Made by a program: the position numbers and the translations under genes. The notes under the pieces are model-generated. The model searched no databases. It was not told where the DNA came from and saw only the letters and a program-made list of their open reading frames with translations. From the NCBI RefSeq assembly GCF_000381925.1, contig NZ_KB907307.1:4278001-4342000 (forward strand): a stretch of DNA of 64,000 nt. Reading direction: 5' to 3'. How positions within the stretch are numbered: position 1 is the stretch's first letter; every line of letters begins with the position of its first letter. The stretch comes from Nocardia sp. BMG111209. GTDB lineage: Bacteria > Actinomycetota > Actinomycetes > Mycobacteriales > Mycobacteriaceae. This document shows positions 51,521 through 59,741 of the stretch, in pieces.

Positions 51521-52294
51521 CTAGAGCACCGCGGACTCGGGCCGGGCCAGGCCCAGTTCGCCCGAGCGGCCCGCGGTGATCAGTTCCACGACCTGGTTCT
51601 GGGTGACGTCGGCGGTGCGCACCTGCGCCGCCATCCGCCCCAGGTACAGCACCGCGATCCGGTCGGCGACCTCGAACACGTCGGCCAGGTTGTGGCTGAT
51701 CAGCACCACGCCCAGGCCCTGTTCGGCCAGCCGCCGGACCAGATCCAGCACCTGCCGGGTCTGGGCGACGCCCAGCGCCGCGGTCGGCTCGTCGAGGAGT
51801 ACCAGATTGCTGTTCCACAGCACGGCTTTCGCGATCGCGACGGTCTGCCGTTGTCCGCCCGACAGTGCGGACACCGGCGTGCGCACGGATTTCACCGTGC
51901 GCACCGCCAGCGAGGCGAGGGTGCGCCGGGCCGCGTCCTCCATGCCGGCCTCGTCCAGGAACCACGGCTTGCCGCGTTCCCGGCCGAGGAACATGTTCTG
52001 CACGATGTCGAGGTTGTCGGCCAGGGCCAGATCCTGGTAGACGACCTCGATACCCAGCTCCGCCGCGTCCTTCGGCCCGCGCATCTGCACGTCGGCCCCG
52101 TTGAACCGGATGGTGCCCGAATCGGCCGGATGGATTCCGGCGATACATTTCACCAGGGTCGACTTGCCGGCGCCGTTGTCACCCACCAGTGCGGTGACTT
52201 CCCCTGCGGGAGCGGTGAATTCGACATCGTGCAGGACATGGACGGCACCGAAGCTCTTGTTCAGCCCGGTGATGTGCAGCAGCGGTTCGCTCAT
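51521..52294 (-). CDS. Sugar ABC transporter ATP-binding protein (single ABC domain)
   Basis: ATPase subunit of 257 aa: Walker A VGDNGAGKST, signature LSGGQRQTVAIA, Walker B LVLLDEPTAALG, and the switch His in LISHNLADV. It has a single ABC domain, whereas classical XylG/RbsA have two, as in the actinobacterial CUT2 systems with one domain. It starts with ATG 52294. It is 30 bases downstream of the binding protein gene and is translated in the same operon. Confidence 0.93.
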   Translation of the reverse strand: MSEPLLHITGLNKSFGAVHVLHDVEFTAPAGEVTALVGDNGAGKSTLVKCIAGIHPADSGTIRFNGADVQMRGPKDAAELGIEVVYQDLALADNLDIVQNMFLGRERGKPWFLDEAGMEDAARRTLASLAVRTVKSVRTPVSALSGGQRQTVAIAKAVLWNSNLVLLDEPTAALGVAQTRQVLDLVRRLAEQGLGVVLISHNLADVFEVADRIAVLYLGRMAAQVRTADVTQNQVVELITAGRSGELGLARPESAVL

Positions 52295-52324
52295 GGTCTT
52301 CCTCGAATGGACGATGCGGACGAC

Positions 52325-53446
52325 TCAGGAGATCCCGAGCTGACCGCAGGCCGCCGACACATCGCCGGAGCACAGATCGGACGCCTTGATGTAGCCCTGG
52401 TCGACGACCTGCTTGACCTCGGCCTTGGTGACCAGGTGCGGGGTCAGCAGCACCGACTTCACGTCCCGGTTGCCCTTGGTGTCCTTGCTGACGGCGGTGG
52501 CCAGCGCGTCGGCGCTCGCCTTGTCGCCCTTGACCAGTGCGGACGCGAGCTTGGCGGCGGCGTCGGCCTCGTCCTGGATCGGCTTGAACACCGTCATGTA
52601 CTGGTCGCCGCGCAGGATCGCCTTGAGGCCGTCGGCGGTGGCATCCTGACCGGTGACCGGCACCTTGCCGTTCAGGCCGTTCTTCTTCAGCACGGTGATG
52701 ATGGCGCCGGCGAGGCCGTCGTTGGCCGCCACGACGCCGTCGACCTTGCCGCCGTTACCGGTGAGCAGCTGTTCGAAGACCTGGCCGCCCTTCTGGTTGT
52801 CCCACTCGTCGATCGGCTGGCTGTGCACCAGCTTCAGCGCGCCGGAATCGTAGAGCGGCTTGAGCACCTTCTCCTGGCCGTCGTGGAACAGGGTGGCGTT
52901 GTTGTCGGTGGGGGCACCCTCGATCTCGATCACCTGCGCGCCGGGCTTGTCCTTCAGCGCGGTGGCCAGGCCCTGGCCCTGCAACTGGCCGACGCCGACG
53001 TTGTCGAAGGACACGTAGTAGTCCGACGAACCGCCGAGGTTGAGCCGGTCGTAGTCGATGGTCGGGATACCGGCCTTCTTCGCCTTGTTGGCGACGGCGG
53101 TGCCGACCTCGCTGTTGATGGACGCGATGACCAGCACCTTCACCCCCTTGGCGATCATGCCGTCGGCGAGGGTGCTGAACTTCTGCACATCGCCCTGCGC
53201 GTTCTGGATGTCGGCGTCGAAGCCCTGGGCCTTGAACGCCTTCTGCAGCATCGGCCGGTCGAAGCCCTCCCAGCGGGCCGAGGTGGCGGTCTCGGGCAGG
53301 ATGACACCGACGGTGCCGTTCCCGCCCCCACCCCCGGAACCACCGGTCGAGGAGCTGCTACCGGAAGAGGAGTTGGAACCACACGCGGCCAGGGTCAGCA
53401 GACCGGCCAGGGCCACGGCAACGGCGCCGAGCGCTTTCGTCCTCAT
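52325..53446 (-). CDS. Sugar-binding lipoprotein of a xylose-type ABC importer
   Basis: Lipid-anchored solute-binding protein of 373 aa. The lipobox is LAAC (Cys21) after MRTKALGAVAVALAGLLTL, followed by a Gly/Ser linker and the periplasmic-binding fold of the ribose/xylose class. VGVILPETATSARWEGFDRP, ASINSEVGTAVANKAKKAGI and TGQDATADGLKAIL resemble XylF/ChvE. ATG at 53446 has AAAGGTG upstream; upstream residues in the frame overlap a palindromic operator. It is the first gene of the three-gene operon. Confidence 0.92.
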   Translation of the reverse strand: MRTKALGAVAVALAGLLTLAACGSNSSSGSSSSTGGSGGGGGNGTVGVILPETATSARWEGFDRPMLQKAFKAQGFDADIQNAQGDVQKFSTLADGMIAKGVKVLVIASINSEVGTAVANKAKKAGIPTIDYDRLNLGGSSDYYVSFDNVGVGQLQGQGLATALKDKPGAQVIEIEGAPTDNNATLFHDGQEKVLKPLYDSGALKLVHSQPIDEWDNQKGGQVFEQLLTGNGGKVDGVVAANDGLAGAIITVLKKNGLNGKVPVTGQDATADGLKAILRGDQYMTVFKPIQDEADAAAKLASALVKGDKASADALATAVSKDTKGNRDVKSVLLTPHLVTKAEVKQVVDQGYIKASDLCSGDVSAACGQLGIS

Positions 53447-53508
53447 CAGATGCACCTTTCGAGCTGGCGGCCGAACACCGGCCCGTCGGGTACGGATGTG
53501 GCGTCGGC

Positions 53509-53533
53509 CATATGTTGTAGCCAACAACATATG
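53509..53533 (-). promoter_or_regulatory. 25-bp palindromic operator upstream of the sugar ABC operon
   Basis: Perfect 10-bp arms, CATATGTTGT (53509-53518) and ACAACATATG (53524-53533), around AGCCA. It is 63 bases upstream of the binding protein start, at the promoter. The ROK regulator of the same locus is the likely binder. Confidence 0.6.
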
Positions 53534-53582
53534 CGACCCACGGCTCACCGAGTGTCACAATTATGCAACGGTGTGGTTCAGC

Positions 53583-54392
53583 TCACAATGTGCCCGTGCG
53601 CAGCGGGCGCGGATCCTCCGACATCACCGCCAGCTCGCTGACCCGGCGATCCGCCAGCGCACGGCAGATGCGCACCCCGGCGGCCCGGACCGCGGGCACC
53701 ATCGCCGTCGCCGATTCGGTATTGGGCAACACCACCGACAACGCGGCCATCACCTGGCCGTCCGCGGCCCGCAACGGTACGGCGATCGAGGTCGCGACGG
53801 GATCCATCAACCCCGGGCAGTAGGCCGCGCCGGCCCGGCGCACCCGGCTCAGCACCATCCGCAGCGCCCGGGGATCGGTGACGGTGTGCGGGGTGTAGGC
53901 GCGCAGCGGCTCGGCCAGCACCGCCTCCTGCACATCGGCGGGGGCGTGCGCGAGCAGCACCAGGCCCGGCGCGGACGCGTGCAGCGGCAGCCGGCTCGCG
54001 GTCGACACCGCGCTGCGCACCGCGATCGGCGCGGATAGCTGCTCGACGATCAGCACCTCGTGCCCCTCGCGCACGCCGAGATGGACGTGCTGGCCGATGC
54101 GGGCGTGCAGTTCGGTCATGAACGGCATGGCCGTGCGGGACAGTTCCCGCATCGGCGCGGCCCGGCTGACCATCTCCCACATCCGCACGCCGATCCACAC
54201 CCGCCGGTCGGCGTCGCGCTGCAACCAGCCGCGTTCGACGAGTTCGGCGACCATGCGCGACACCGTCGGCAGCGGGATGCCGGTGCGCTCGGACAGTTCG
54301 GACACCGTCGACGACCGGGTCTCCGGGCCGAACGCCTCGAACAACCGCGCCAGCCGGGAGAGCACGGATTCACCGTTGGAATATCTGGCCAT
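53583..54392 (-). CDS. IclR-family transcriptional regulator
   Basis: Regulator of 269 aa. The N-terminal winged helix is at about 8-60 (SRLARLFEAFGPETRSSTVSELSERTGIPLPTVSRMVAELVERGWL), followed by the IclR effector domain with SRAAPMRELSRTAMPFMTELHARIGQHVHLGVREG, LPLHASAPGLVLLAHAP and DPVATSIAVPL. It lies downstream of the EctB-type gene on the same strand (103 bases). It may control that gene or the sugar operon. Effector unknown. Confidence 0.92.
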   Translation of the reverse strand: MARYSNGESVLSRLARLFEAFGPETRSSTVSELSERTGIPLPTVSRMVAELVERGWLQRDADRRVWIGVRMWEMVSRAAPMRELSRTAMPFMTELHARIGQHVHLGVREGHEVLIVEQLSAPIAVRSAVSTASRLPLHASAPGLVLLAHAPADVQEAVLAEPLRAYTPHTVTDPRALRMVLSRVRRAGAAYCPGLMDPVATSIAVPLRAADGQVMAALSVVLPNTESATAMVPAVRAAGVRICRALADRRVSELAVMSEDPRPLRTGTL

Positions 54393-54495
54393 GAGAGCGA
54401 GTCCTTCAGCCGAGCCGGATGCGAAGCGGTTGCCCGGCGCCGTGCCGTGGCCTGCCGACTGTGCCCGAGCAGATTCTCTTCCAGCTGTGGCGAAC

Positions 54496-55797
54496 CTAGC
54501 TGCAGCCTGTGAACCCCGTCGCCACGACGTCGCTCACCGCCGGTGACCCCGCGCAGATCTCGTCCACCACCTCGGCGAGCAGGGTCAGGCCGTGGGCGAG
54601 TTCGTCCTCGGTGACGGTCAGCGGCGGCAGCAGTTTCACGACCTCGTCGTCGGGCCCGGAGGTCTCCACCAGCAACCCCCGGTCGAAGGCCAGCCGCGAA
54701 ACCTTGCCCGCCACGGACACGTCCGTGAAGGCCAGCCCGTGCACCAGCCCGCGGCCACGCGCCGACACCCCCGGGTACCGCGCGGCCAGATCGTCGAGCG
54801 CGCGCCGCACCCGCTCCCCCAGCGCCAGGGTCGACGCGGTCAGGCCGTCGCCGGACCAGTAGTGCTCGAGCGCGACGCGGGCGGTGACGAATGCCGGATT
54901 GTTGCCACGGAAGGTGCCGTTGTGCTCGCCGGGCGCCCACTGGTCCCATTCCGGCCGCAGCAGCACCAGCGCCATCGGCAGCCCGTAGCCGCCGATCGAC
55001 TTGGACAGCACGACGATGTCGGGGGTGATCCCGGCGGTCTCGAAGGAGAAGAACGGACCGGTCCGCCCGCACCCCATCTGCACATCGTCAACGATGAGCA
55101 GAATGCCTCGGGCGGAACACAATTCGGCGAGCGCGCGCAGCCACTGCCCGCTCGCCACGTTCACCCCGCCCTCCCCCTGGACGGTCTCCACGATCACCGC
55201 CGCGGGCTTGTCCAGCCCGGAGGCGGAATCGTCGAGCACCCGCCGCATCCAGGCCGGGCCCGCGCCGGGATCGCCGCCGAGGTACCCGTCGTAGGGCATC
55301 GGCACCGCGTGGGCGAGCGGTACGCCGGCGGCGGCGCGCTTGGCGGCGTTGCCGGTGACCGCGAGCGCGCCGAGGCTCACGCCGTGGAAGGAATTGGTGA
55401 AGTTCCAGATCGCGGTGCGGCCGGTGACCTTGCGCGCCAGCTTGAGTGCGGCCTCGACCGCATTCGCCCCGGTCGGCCCGGGGAACTGCACCTTGTAGTC
55501 CAAACCCCGCGGCACCAGCACGAGATCGCGCAGCGCGGCCAGCAGATCGCGTTTCGCGGTGGTGCTCATGTCCAGCGCGTGGGTGATGCCGTCGCGCGAC
55601 AAGTACTCCAGCAGAGCCGATTTCAGCACCGGGTTGTTGTGGCCGTAGTTGAGCGAACCCGCGCCGGCGAAGAAGTCCAGGTATTCCCGGCCGTTCTCGT
55701 CGCGCAGCCAGGCGCCGCGGGCGGTGTCGAAGACCGTCGGCCACGCCCGGCAGTAACTGCGCACGTTCGATTCGAGTGCTTCGAAGACTGTGGTCAT
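54496..55797 (-). CDS. ectB: Diaminobutyrate-2-oxoglutarate aminotransferase (EctB type)
   Basis: Class III PLP aminotransferase of 433 aa that in the ectoine pathway makes L-2,4-diaminobutyrate from aspartate semialdehyde using glutamate. The family segments are clear: LDFFAGAGSLNYGHNNP, VQFPGPTGANAVEAALKLAR, FHGVSLGALAVTGN, VIVETVQGEGGVNVAS, LIVDDVQMGCGRTGPFFSFE, and the PLP Lys in VVLSKSIGGYGLPMALVL. EctA and EctC, usually adjacent, are absent from the window. The enzyme may feed diaminobutyrate to a peptide or siderophore pathway, or the other genes are elsewhere. The ATG at 55797 has GAAGGA upstream. Confidence 0.9.
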   Translation of the reverse strand: MTTVFEALESNVRSYCRAWPTVFDTARGAWLRDENGREYLDFFAGAGSLNYGHNNPVLKSALLEYLSRDGITHALDMSTTAKRDLLAALRDLVLVPRGLDYKVQFPGPTGANAVEAALKLARKVTGRTAIWNFTNSFHGVSLGALAVTGNAAKRAAAGVPLAHAVPMPYDGYLGGDPGAGPAWMRRVLDDSASGLDKPAAVIVETVQGEGGVNVASGQWLRALAELCSARGILLIVDDVQMGCGRTGPFFSFETAGITPDIVVLSKSIGGYGLPMALVLLRPEWDQWAPGEHNGTFRGNNPAFVTARVALEHYWSGDGLTASTLALGERVRRALDDLAARYPGVSARGRGLVHGLAFTDVSVAGKVSRLAFDRGLLVETSGPDDEVVKLLPPLTVTEDELAHGLTLLAEVVDEICAGSPAVSDVVATGFTGCS

Positions 55798-55996
55798 GGC
55801 GGTCCTTCGCCGAGCGGGAGCCGGGACCGGCCCCAATAATCTGAAATGTACCTGTTTCTAACATTGAACGGGGCGTGGCCACAAGAGTTTCGGCGAACCG
55901 CCAGGATCGCACCCCGGCCACCGCTCGGTATCACTTTCGGAACATTCGGGAGTCGGCAAACCGGTTGTGAACTCGAGCCGAGCACCATAGCGTGGT

Positions 55997-56809
55997 GTGA
56001 TTGTGCGCGCACGACCCGACGTCTACTTTCGGTTGGTCGAAGCAGGTTTCCGCAGGCAATGGCACTATCGCCTGGCGATGTTCGCGGGGATGTTCACCAA
56101 TGTGGTGTTCGGTCTGGTCCGCGCGTCGGTGATGCTGGCCGCGGTGCGGACCTCCGCCGGATTCGGCGGGTACACCCCCGATTCGATCGGCGCGTACGTC
56201 TGGCTGTCGCAGGGTCTGCTCGGCGCGCTCGGCGTGATGGGCCCGCCGCTGGATCTGGTCGAGCGGATCCGCAACGGCGACGTGGCCATCGACTTCCTGC
56301 GCCCGATCGACATCCAATTCTGCTATCTGGCCGGTGATCTCGGCCGGGCCGCCTGCACGCTGCTGCTGCGCGGGCTGCCGAGTGTGGCCGCGGGCATGCT
56401 GTTCCTGCAACTGGAGCCGCCGCACGCCATCCTGCCGTACCTGCTCGGTGCGATCAGTGTCGTACTGGCGGTGAGCATTTCGTTCCTCCTGCTGTTCGCC
56501 GTCGCACTGGCCGGATTCTGGCTGGTGGAGACCCGGGGCATCCGGTTGCTCTACCAGATCGTCGCGACATTCCTGGCGGGACTTTTCGTTCCCGTCCACC
56601 TGTTTCCCGGCTGGCTGCGTACACTGGCGAACCTCAGCCCGTTCCCGTCCCAGCTACAGGGACCGATCGACGTGCTGTCCGGGCATGCCACCGGGGGAGA
56701 GGCTGCGGGAATTCTTGTCGTACAGATTCTCTGGGTGATCGCCGCCCTCGCCATCGGCCGCGTTCTGTTGCGCGCCGGCCGCCGGAAGCTGGAGGTGCAG
56801 GGTGGGTGA
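55997..56809 (+). CDS. ABC-2 family permease (PF06182-type), first subunit
   Basis: Integral membrane subunit of 270 aa with about six helices. It belongs to the two-permease ABC exporters of actinobacteria and cyanobacteria (ABC2_membrane_6). Typical segments are LVERIRNGDVAIDFLRPID and VPVHLFPGWLRTLANLSPFP. It starts with GTG 55997. It overlaps the second permease by 8 bases. The substrate is unknown; family members have been linked to drug or viologen export. Confidence 0.87.
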   Translation: MIVRARPDVYFRLVEAGFRRQWHYRLAMFAGMFTNVVFGLVRASVMLAAVRTSAGFGGYTPDSIGAYVWLSQGLLGALGVMGPPLDLVERIRNGDVAIDFLRPIDIQFCYLAGDLGRAACTLLLRGLPSVAAGMLFLQLEPPHAILPYLLGAISVVLAVSISFLLLFAVALAGFWLVETRGIRLLYQIVATFLAGLFVPVHLFPGWLRTLANLSPFPSQLQGPIDVLSGHATGGEAAGILVVQILWVIAALAIGRVLLRAGRRKLEVQGG

Positions 56810-57629
56810 GTCGGCGGCGGCACCGTACGGGAACTGGTTCACGCCCTACGGCGCCGTGCTCCGGTCCAGGATGCGGTCCCAGCGGGCCTACCCCCTGTCC
56901 TTCGCGGCGGATATGCTCTCGTCGTTGCTGGTCGGCGCCGTCGAATTCGCCGAGGTGTGGGTGATCTACCACAATGTCCGGATCCTCGGCGGGCTGGACA
57001 TGAAGGGCATGCTGCTGCTGTTCGGGCTGAGCAACCTCAGCTTCGCGATCGCGCAGATCGCGGTCGGCCACACCGACACCCTGCCCACCTACATCCGCCT
57101 GGGCACCCTGGACGCCTTCCACCTGCGCCCGCAACCACTGCTGCTGCAACTGATCACCAGCGATATCTCCCTGCGCCGGCTCACCCGGGCCGCGGTCGCC
57201 GCGGCGGTCCTCTCCGCCGGTCTCGCCGAGAACGACATCCATTGGACCGTAAGCAAATTCGCTCTCCTGGCGGTCTCCCTGCCGGCCGGGGTCGCGAGTT
57301 TCGCCGGATTGTTCGTGGCCGCCGCCGGCCTGCAGTTCTTCCTGATCGACGGCGCCGAACTGACCAACAGCTTCACCTACGGCGGTTCCTTCGCCGCCCA
57401 GCAGCCGACCTCGGTATTCGGCCTCCCGCTGGCGATACTGTTCGGATTCGCCGTCCCCGTCGCCTTCATCGCGTATCTGCCCACGATCGCCGTGCTCGGC
57501 CTTCGTGGCCCCGATTGGCTGCCCGCCGGACTGGCGTGGGCGTCTCCGGGTGCTGCACTGTGGATCTGGGCTTTTGCACTGACGTTCTGGCAGCTGGGTG
57601 TACGGCACTATCAGGGAGGCGGCGGGTGA
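56802..57629 (+). CDS. ABC-2 family permease (PF06182-type), second subunit
   Basis: Second membrane subunit of 275 aa with about six helices, related to the first. Family-like segments are FGLSNLSFAIAQIAVGHTDTLPTYIRLGTLDAFHLRPQPLLLQL and PVAFIAYLPTIAVLG. The GTG start lies within the end of the first permease gene. Its TGA overlaps the GTG of the ATPase gene. All three are translated from one message. Confidence 0.87.
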   Translation: MGESAAAPYGNWFTPYGAVLRSRMRSQRAYPLSFAADMLSSLLVGAVEFAEVWVIYHNVRILGGLDMKGMLLLFGLSNLSFAIAQIAVGHTDTLPTYIRLGTLDAFHLRPQPLLLQLITSDISLRRLTRAAVAAAVLSAGLAENDIHWTVSKFALLAVSLPAGVASFAGLFVAAAGLQFFLIDGAELTNSFTYGGSFAAQQPTSVFGLPLAILFGFAVPVAFIAYLPTIAVLGLRGPDWLPAGLAWASPGAALWIWAFALTFWQLGVRHYQGGGG

Positions 57630-58684
57630 ACGCTATCGAGATCCAGGAACTCACCAGACAATTCGTGTTGCGTCGACGGGACGAGGGGCGCAGGCGCAGG
57701 CGCCGTGAGACGATCACGGCGGTCGACCGGATGAGCTTCAGCGTCGAATCCGGCGCGGCCGTCGGCTATATCGGCGCCAACGGCGCCGGCAAGTCCACCA
57801 CCATCAAGATGCTCACCGGCATCCTGGTCCCGACTGCGGGGACGGTGCACACCTGCGGCCTGGAACCGGTGCGGCAGCGCCGGGAGCTGGCGGGCCGGAT
57901 CGGGGTGGTGTTCGGCCAGCGCTCACAACTGTGGTGGGATCTGCCGCTGCGCGAATCGTTCACCATCCTCGCCGCGATCCACCGGCTCGAACCCGACGGC
58001 GCCCGCAAGCGCACCCACGAACTGGTCGAGCAGCTGGAGATGGCCGAAACCCTCGACACCCCCGTCCGCCAGCTCTCGCTCGGTCAGCGAATGCGCGCGG
58101 AAATCGCTGCGGCGCTTCTTCATTCGCCCGAGTTACTGATCCTCGACGAGCCGACCATCGGACTCGACGTACTGTCCAAACAACGACTACGCGAATTCCT
58201 CAGCTACGAGCGGATCCAGCGCGGCACCACCCTGTTGCTGACCACCCACGACATGGGCGATATCGAGCGGCTGTGCGAGCGGGTACTGGTCGTGGACCAC
58301 GGCCGCCTGGTCTACGACGGCACGCTGACCGGACTCGCGCGCACCGTCGGGGTGCGCCGGGTGCTGGTGGTCGACCTCACCGGCCCCACCGCCGAACTCG
58401 ACGGCCTGCCCGGCGCCCAGCTGATCGCCAGCGAGGGCGGCGGTATCCGGCAGCGGCTGGCGTTCGACGCCGAAACCACCACCGCCGCACAGCTTCTCAC
58501 CGCGGTATCGGCACGCGCCGAGGTGCGCGATCTGTCCATCGAGGAGCCCGATATCGACGATGTGGTGCGGCGCATCTACGAATCCCGCATGCCGGACCTC
58601 CGACCGGCCCGCATCGTCGCGCCCGTGGCCACCGCCGCGGCCGCCCGCGCCCCGCTGCGCGCGCCGGGCCGGCCGCACGGCTGA
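57626..58684 (+). CDS. ABC transporter ATP-binding protein of the ABC-2 exporter
   Basis: ATPase of 352 aa. Walker A IGANGAGKSTTIK, Q-loop VVFGQRSQLWWDLP, signature LSLGQRMRAEIA, Walker B LLILDEPTIGLD, switch THDMGDIERL. GQRSQLWWDLP is typical of this DUF990-associated subfamily. An Arg-rich insertion (RRRDEGRRRRRRETI) sits in the early part. It starts with GTG 57626, overlapping the second permease stop. A hairpin terminator follows. Confidence 0.92.
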   Translation: MNAIEIQELTRQFVLRRRDEGRRRRRRETITAVDRMSFSVESGAAVGYIGANGAGKSTTIKMLTGILVPTAGTVHTCGLEPVRQRRELAGRIGVVFGQRSQLWWDLPLRESFTILAAIHRLEPDGARKRTHELVEQLEMAETLDTPVRQLSLGQRMRAEIAAALLHSPELLILDEPTIGLDVLSKQRLREFLSYERIQRGTTLLLTTHDMGDIERLCERVLVVDHGRLVYDGTLTGLARTVGVRRVLVVDLTGPTAELDGLPGAQLIASEGGGIRQRLAFDAETTTAAQLLTAVSARAEVRDLSIEEPDIDDVVRRIYESRMPDLRPARIVAPVATAAAARAPLRAPGRPHG

Positions 58685-58702
58685 ATCCGCCCGGCGACAC
58701 GA

Positions 58703-58728
58703 CCGCGCCCCGGCGAACCGGGGCGCGG
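58703..58728. terminator. Hairpin terminator after the ABC-2 operon
   Basis: Perfect 11-bp stem CCGCGCCCCGG (58703-58713) and CCGGGGCGCGG (58718-58728) with a CGAA tetraloop. It lies between the convergent ABC ATPase and DUF4389 genes and can serve both. Confidence 0.87.
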
Positions 58729-58741
58729 AGGTAGACGAAAG

Positions 58742-59470
58742 TTACTGTTGCTCAGTCGGTTCGGTCGTATCCGGCCCGGGTTGCGCCGGTTCCGGCGCCG
58801 GCTCACGCGCGCCCTGATCCAGCCGGAAGGGCGGATACTCGTCGGTGAACAGCGAGGCGTAGCCGCGCACCCGGATCGACCACCGATACACGCCCACCAG
58901 CAGCGCGAAGACACCACCGGGGTACCGGCCGGTGCACAGCAGCGCGAATCCCGCCACCAGGAACAGCACGGCCGCCAGCGAGATCATCGCAACGCCGCCA
59001 CCGTGGTGATGATGATGGTGGCCGCCGCCCATCCAGCGCATGCCGCCCCCGGTGAGCGCCGCGACGATCAGATACTGCGGCAGCGCCAGCAGCCACCATT
59101 TGATCAGGACCAGCCAGCGATTGAGCCGTTCCGGATAATCGACCTCGACATCGGCCGGATAATCGGCGCGCGCGCCGAGGCTGAACGGCGGATAGCGGTC
59201 GGTGCCCAGCGCCCCCGCGTAGAACCGCACCCGCCAACTCCAGCGCAGCACACCCACATTGAAGTCGAAAAGGCCGCGCGGGTAACGGCCGGTGAACAGA
59301 ATCGCGAAGAACGCGATCACGGTGACGACGAAGTAGGCGATGTACAGGAAAATCAGAACCACGATGTGCGGAATCGCCAGAATCCACTTGATGATCCATT
59401 GCCAGCGCGAGAGCGCCGGATCGAGATCACCGCGGACACGAATCGGATAGACGGGACTGCCGGAAGACAT
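58742..59470 (-). CDS. DUF4389 membrane protein with a natural hexahistidine
   Basis: Membrane protein of 242 aa built of two DUF4389 units. Each unit has a helix pair and the segment RYPxGxFxxxVGVxRWSxRVRxYA: TGRYPRGLFDFNVGVLRWSWRVRFYAG first, and TGRYPGGVFALLVGVYRWSIRVRGYA second. About four helices are predicted. The loop between the units contains GGGHHHHHHGGG, six consecutive histidines, perhaps a metal-binding loop. The C-terminal 30 residues are Pro/Glu-rich. Function unknown. Confidence 0.87.
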   Translation of the reverse strand: MSSGSPVYPIRVRGDLDPALSRWQWIIKWILAIPHIVVLIFLYIAYFVVTVIAFFAILFTGRYPRGLFDFNVGVLRWSWRVRFYAGALGTDRYPPFSLGARADYPADVEVDYPERLNRWLVLIKWWLLALPQYLIVAALTGGGMRWMGGGHHHHHHGGGVAMISLAAVLFLVAGFALLCTGRYPGGVFALLVGVYRWSIRVRGYASLFTDEYPPFRLDQGAREPAPEPAQPGPDTTEPTEQQ

Positions 59471-59741
59471 GATCGCGCACCTCCAGGGATTTCGGGCTCG
59501 ACGATGAGCCCGCGTGCGAAATCAATTGTTTCGCATTCCCGCGCGCACTACACCGGGTCGGCCACAGTCGACACCGCACTGTGCCCATAGCGTCCGGCGT
59601 GTCGAGTTCAGTGTGTCACATGGGCCTTCGGCCCGGGTGAGGTGCCTGTCTTGCAAATCCGACCCGCATGTGTCAGGTTGCTTCTGATTCTCCGGACCGG
59701 GCGACCGGAGGCCGTGTATCAGCGGGAAACAAGGAGAACAC

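Noticed and set aside
54496-55797. 4-aminobutyrate or acetylornithine aminotransferase
   Set aside because: GAGSLNYGHNNP, VQFPGPTGANAVEAALKLAR and SKSIGGYGLPMALVL are specific to the EctB branch.
58985-59030. Hexahistidine as a sign of vector or tag contamination
   Set aside because: It lies in the middle of an intact DUF4389 gene with host codon use and chromosomal neighbours on both sides.
59622-59634. Small hairpin GGGCC-TTC-GGCCC upstream of the conservon
   Set aside because: A five-base-pair stem with a three-base loop is too weak to call a terminator or riboswitch in GC-rich DNA.
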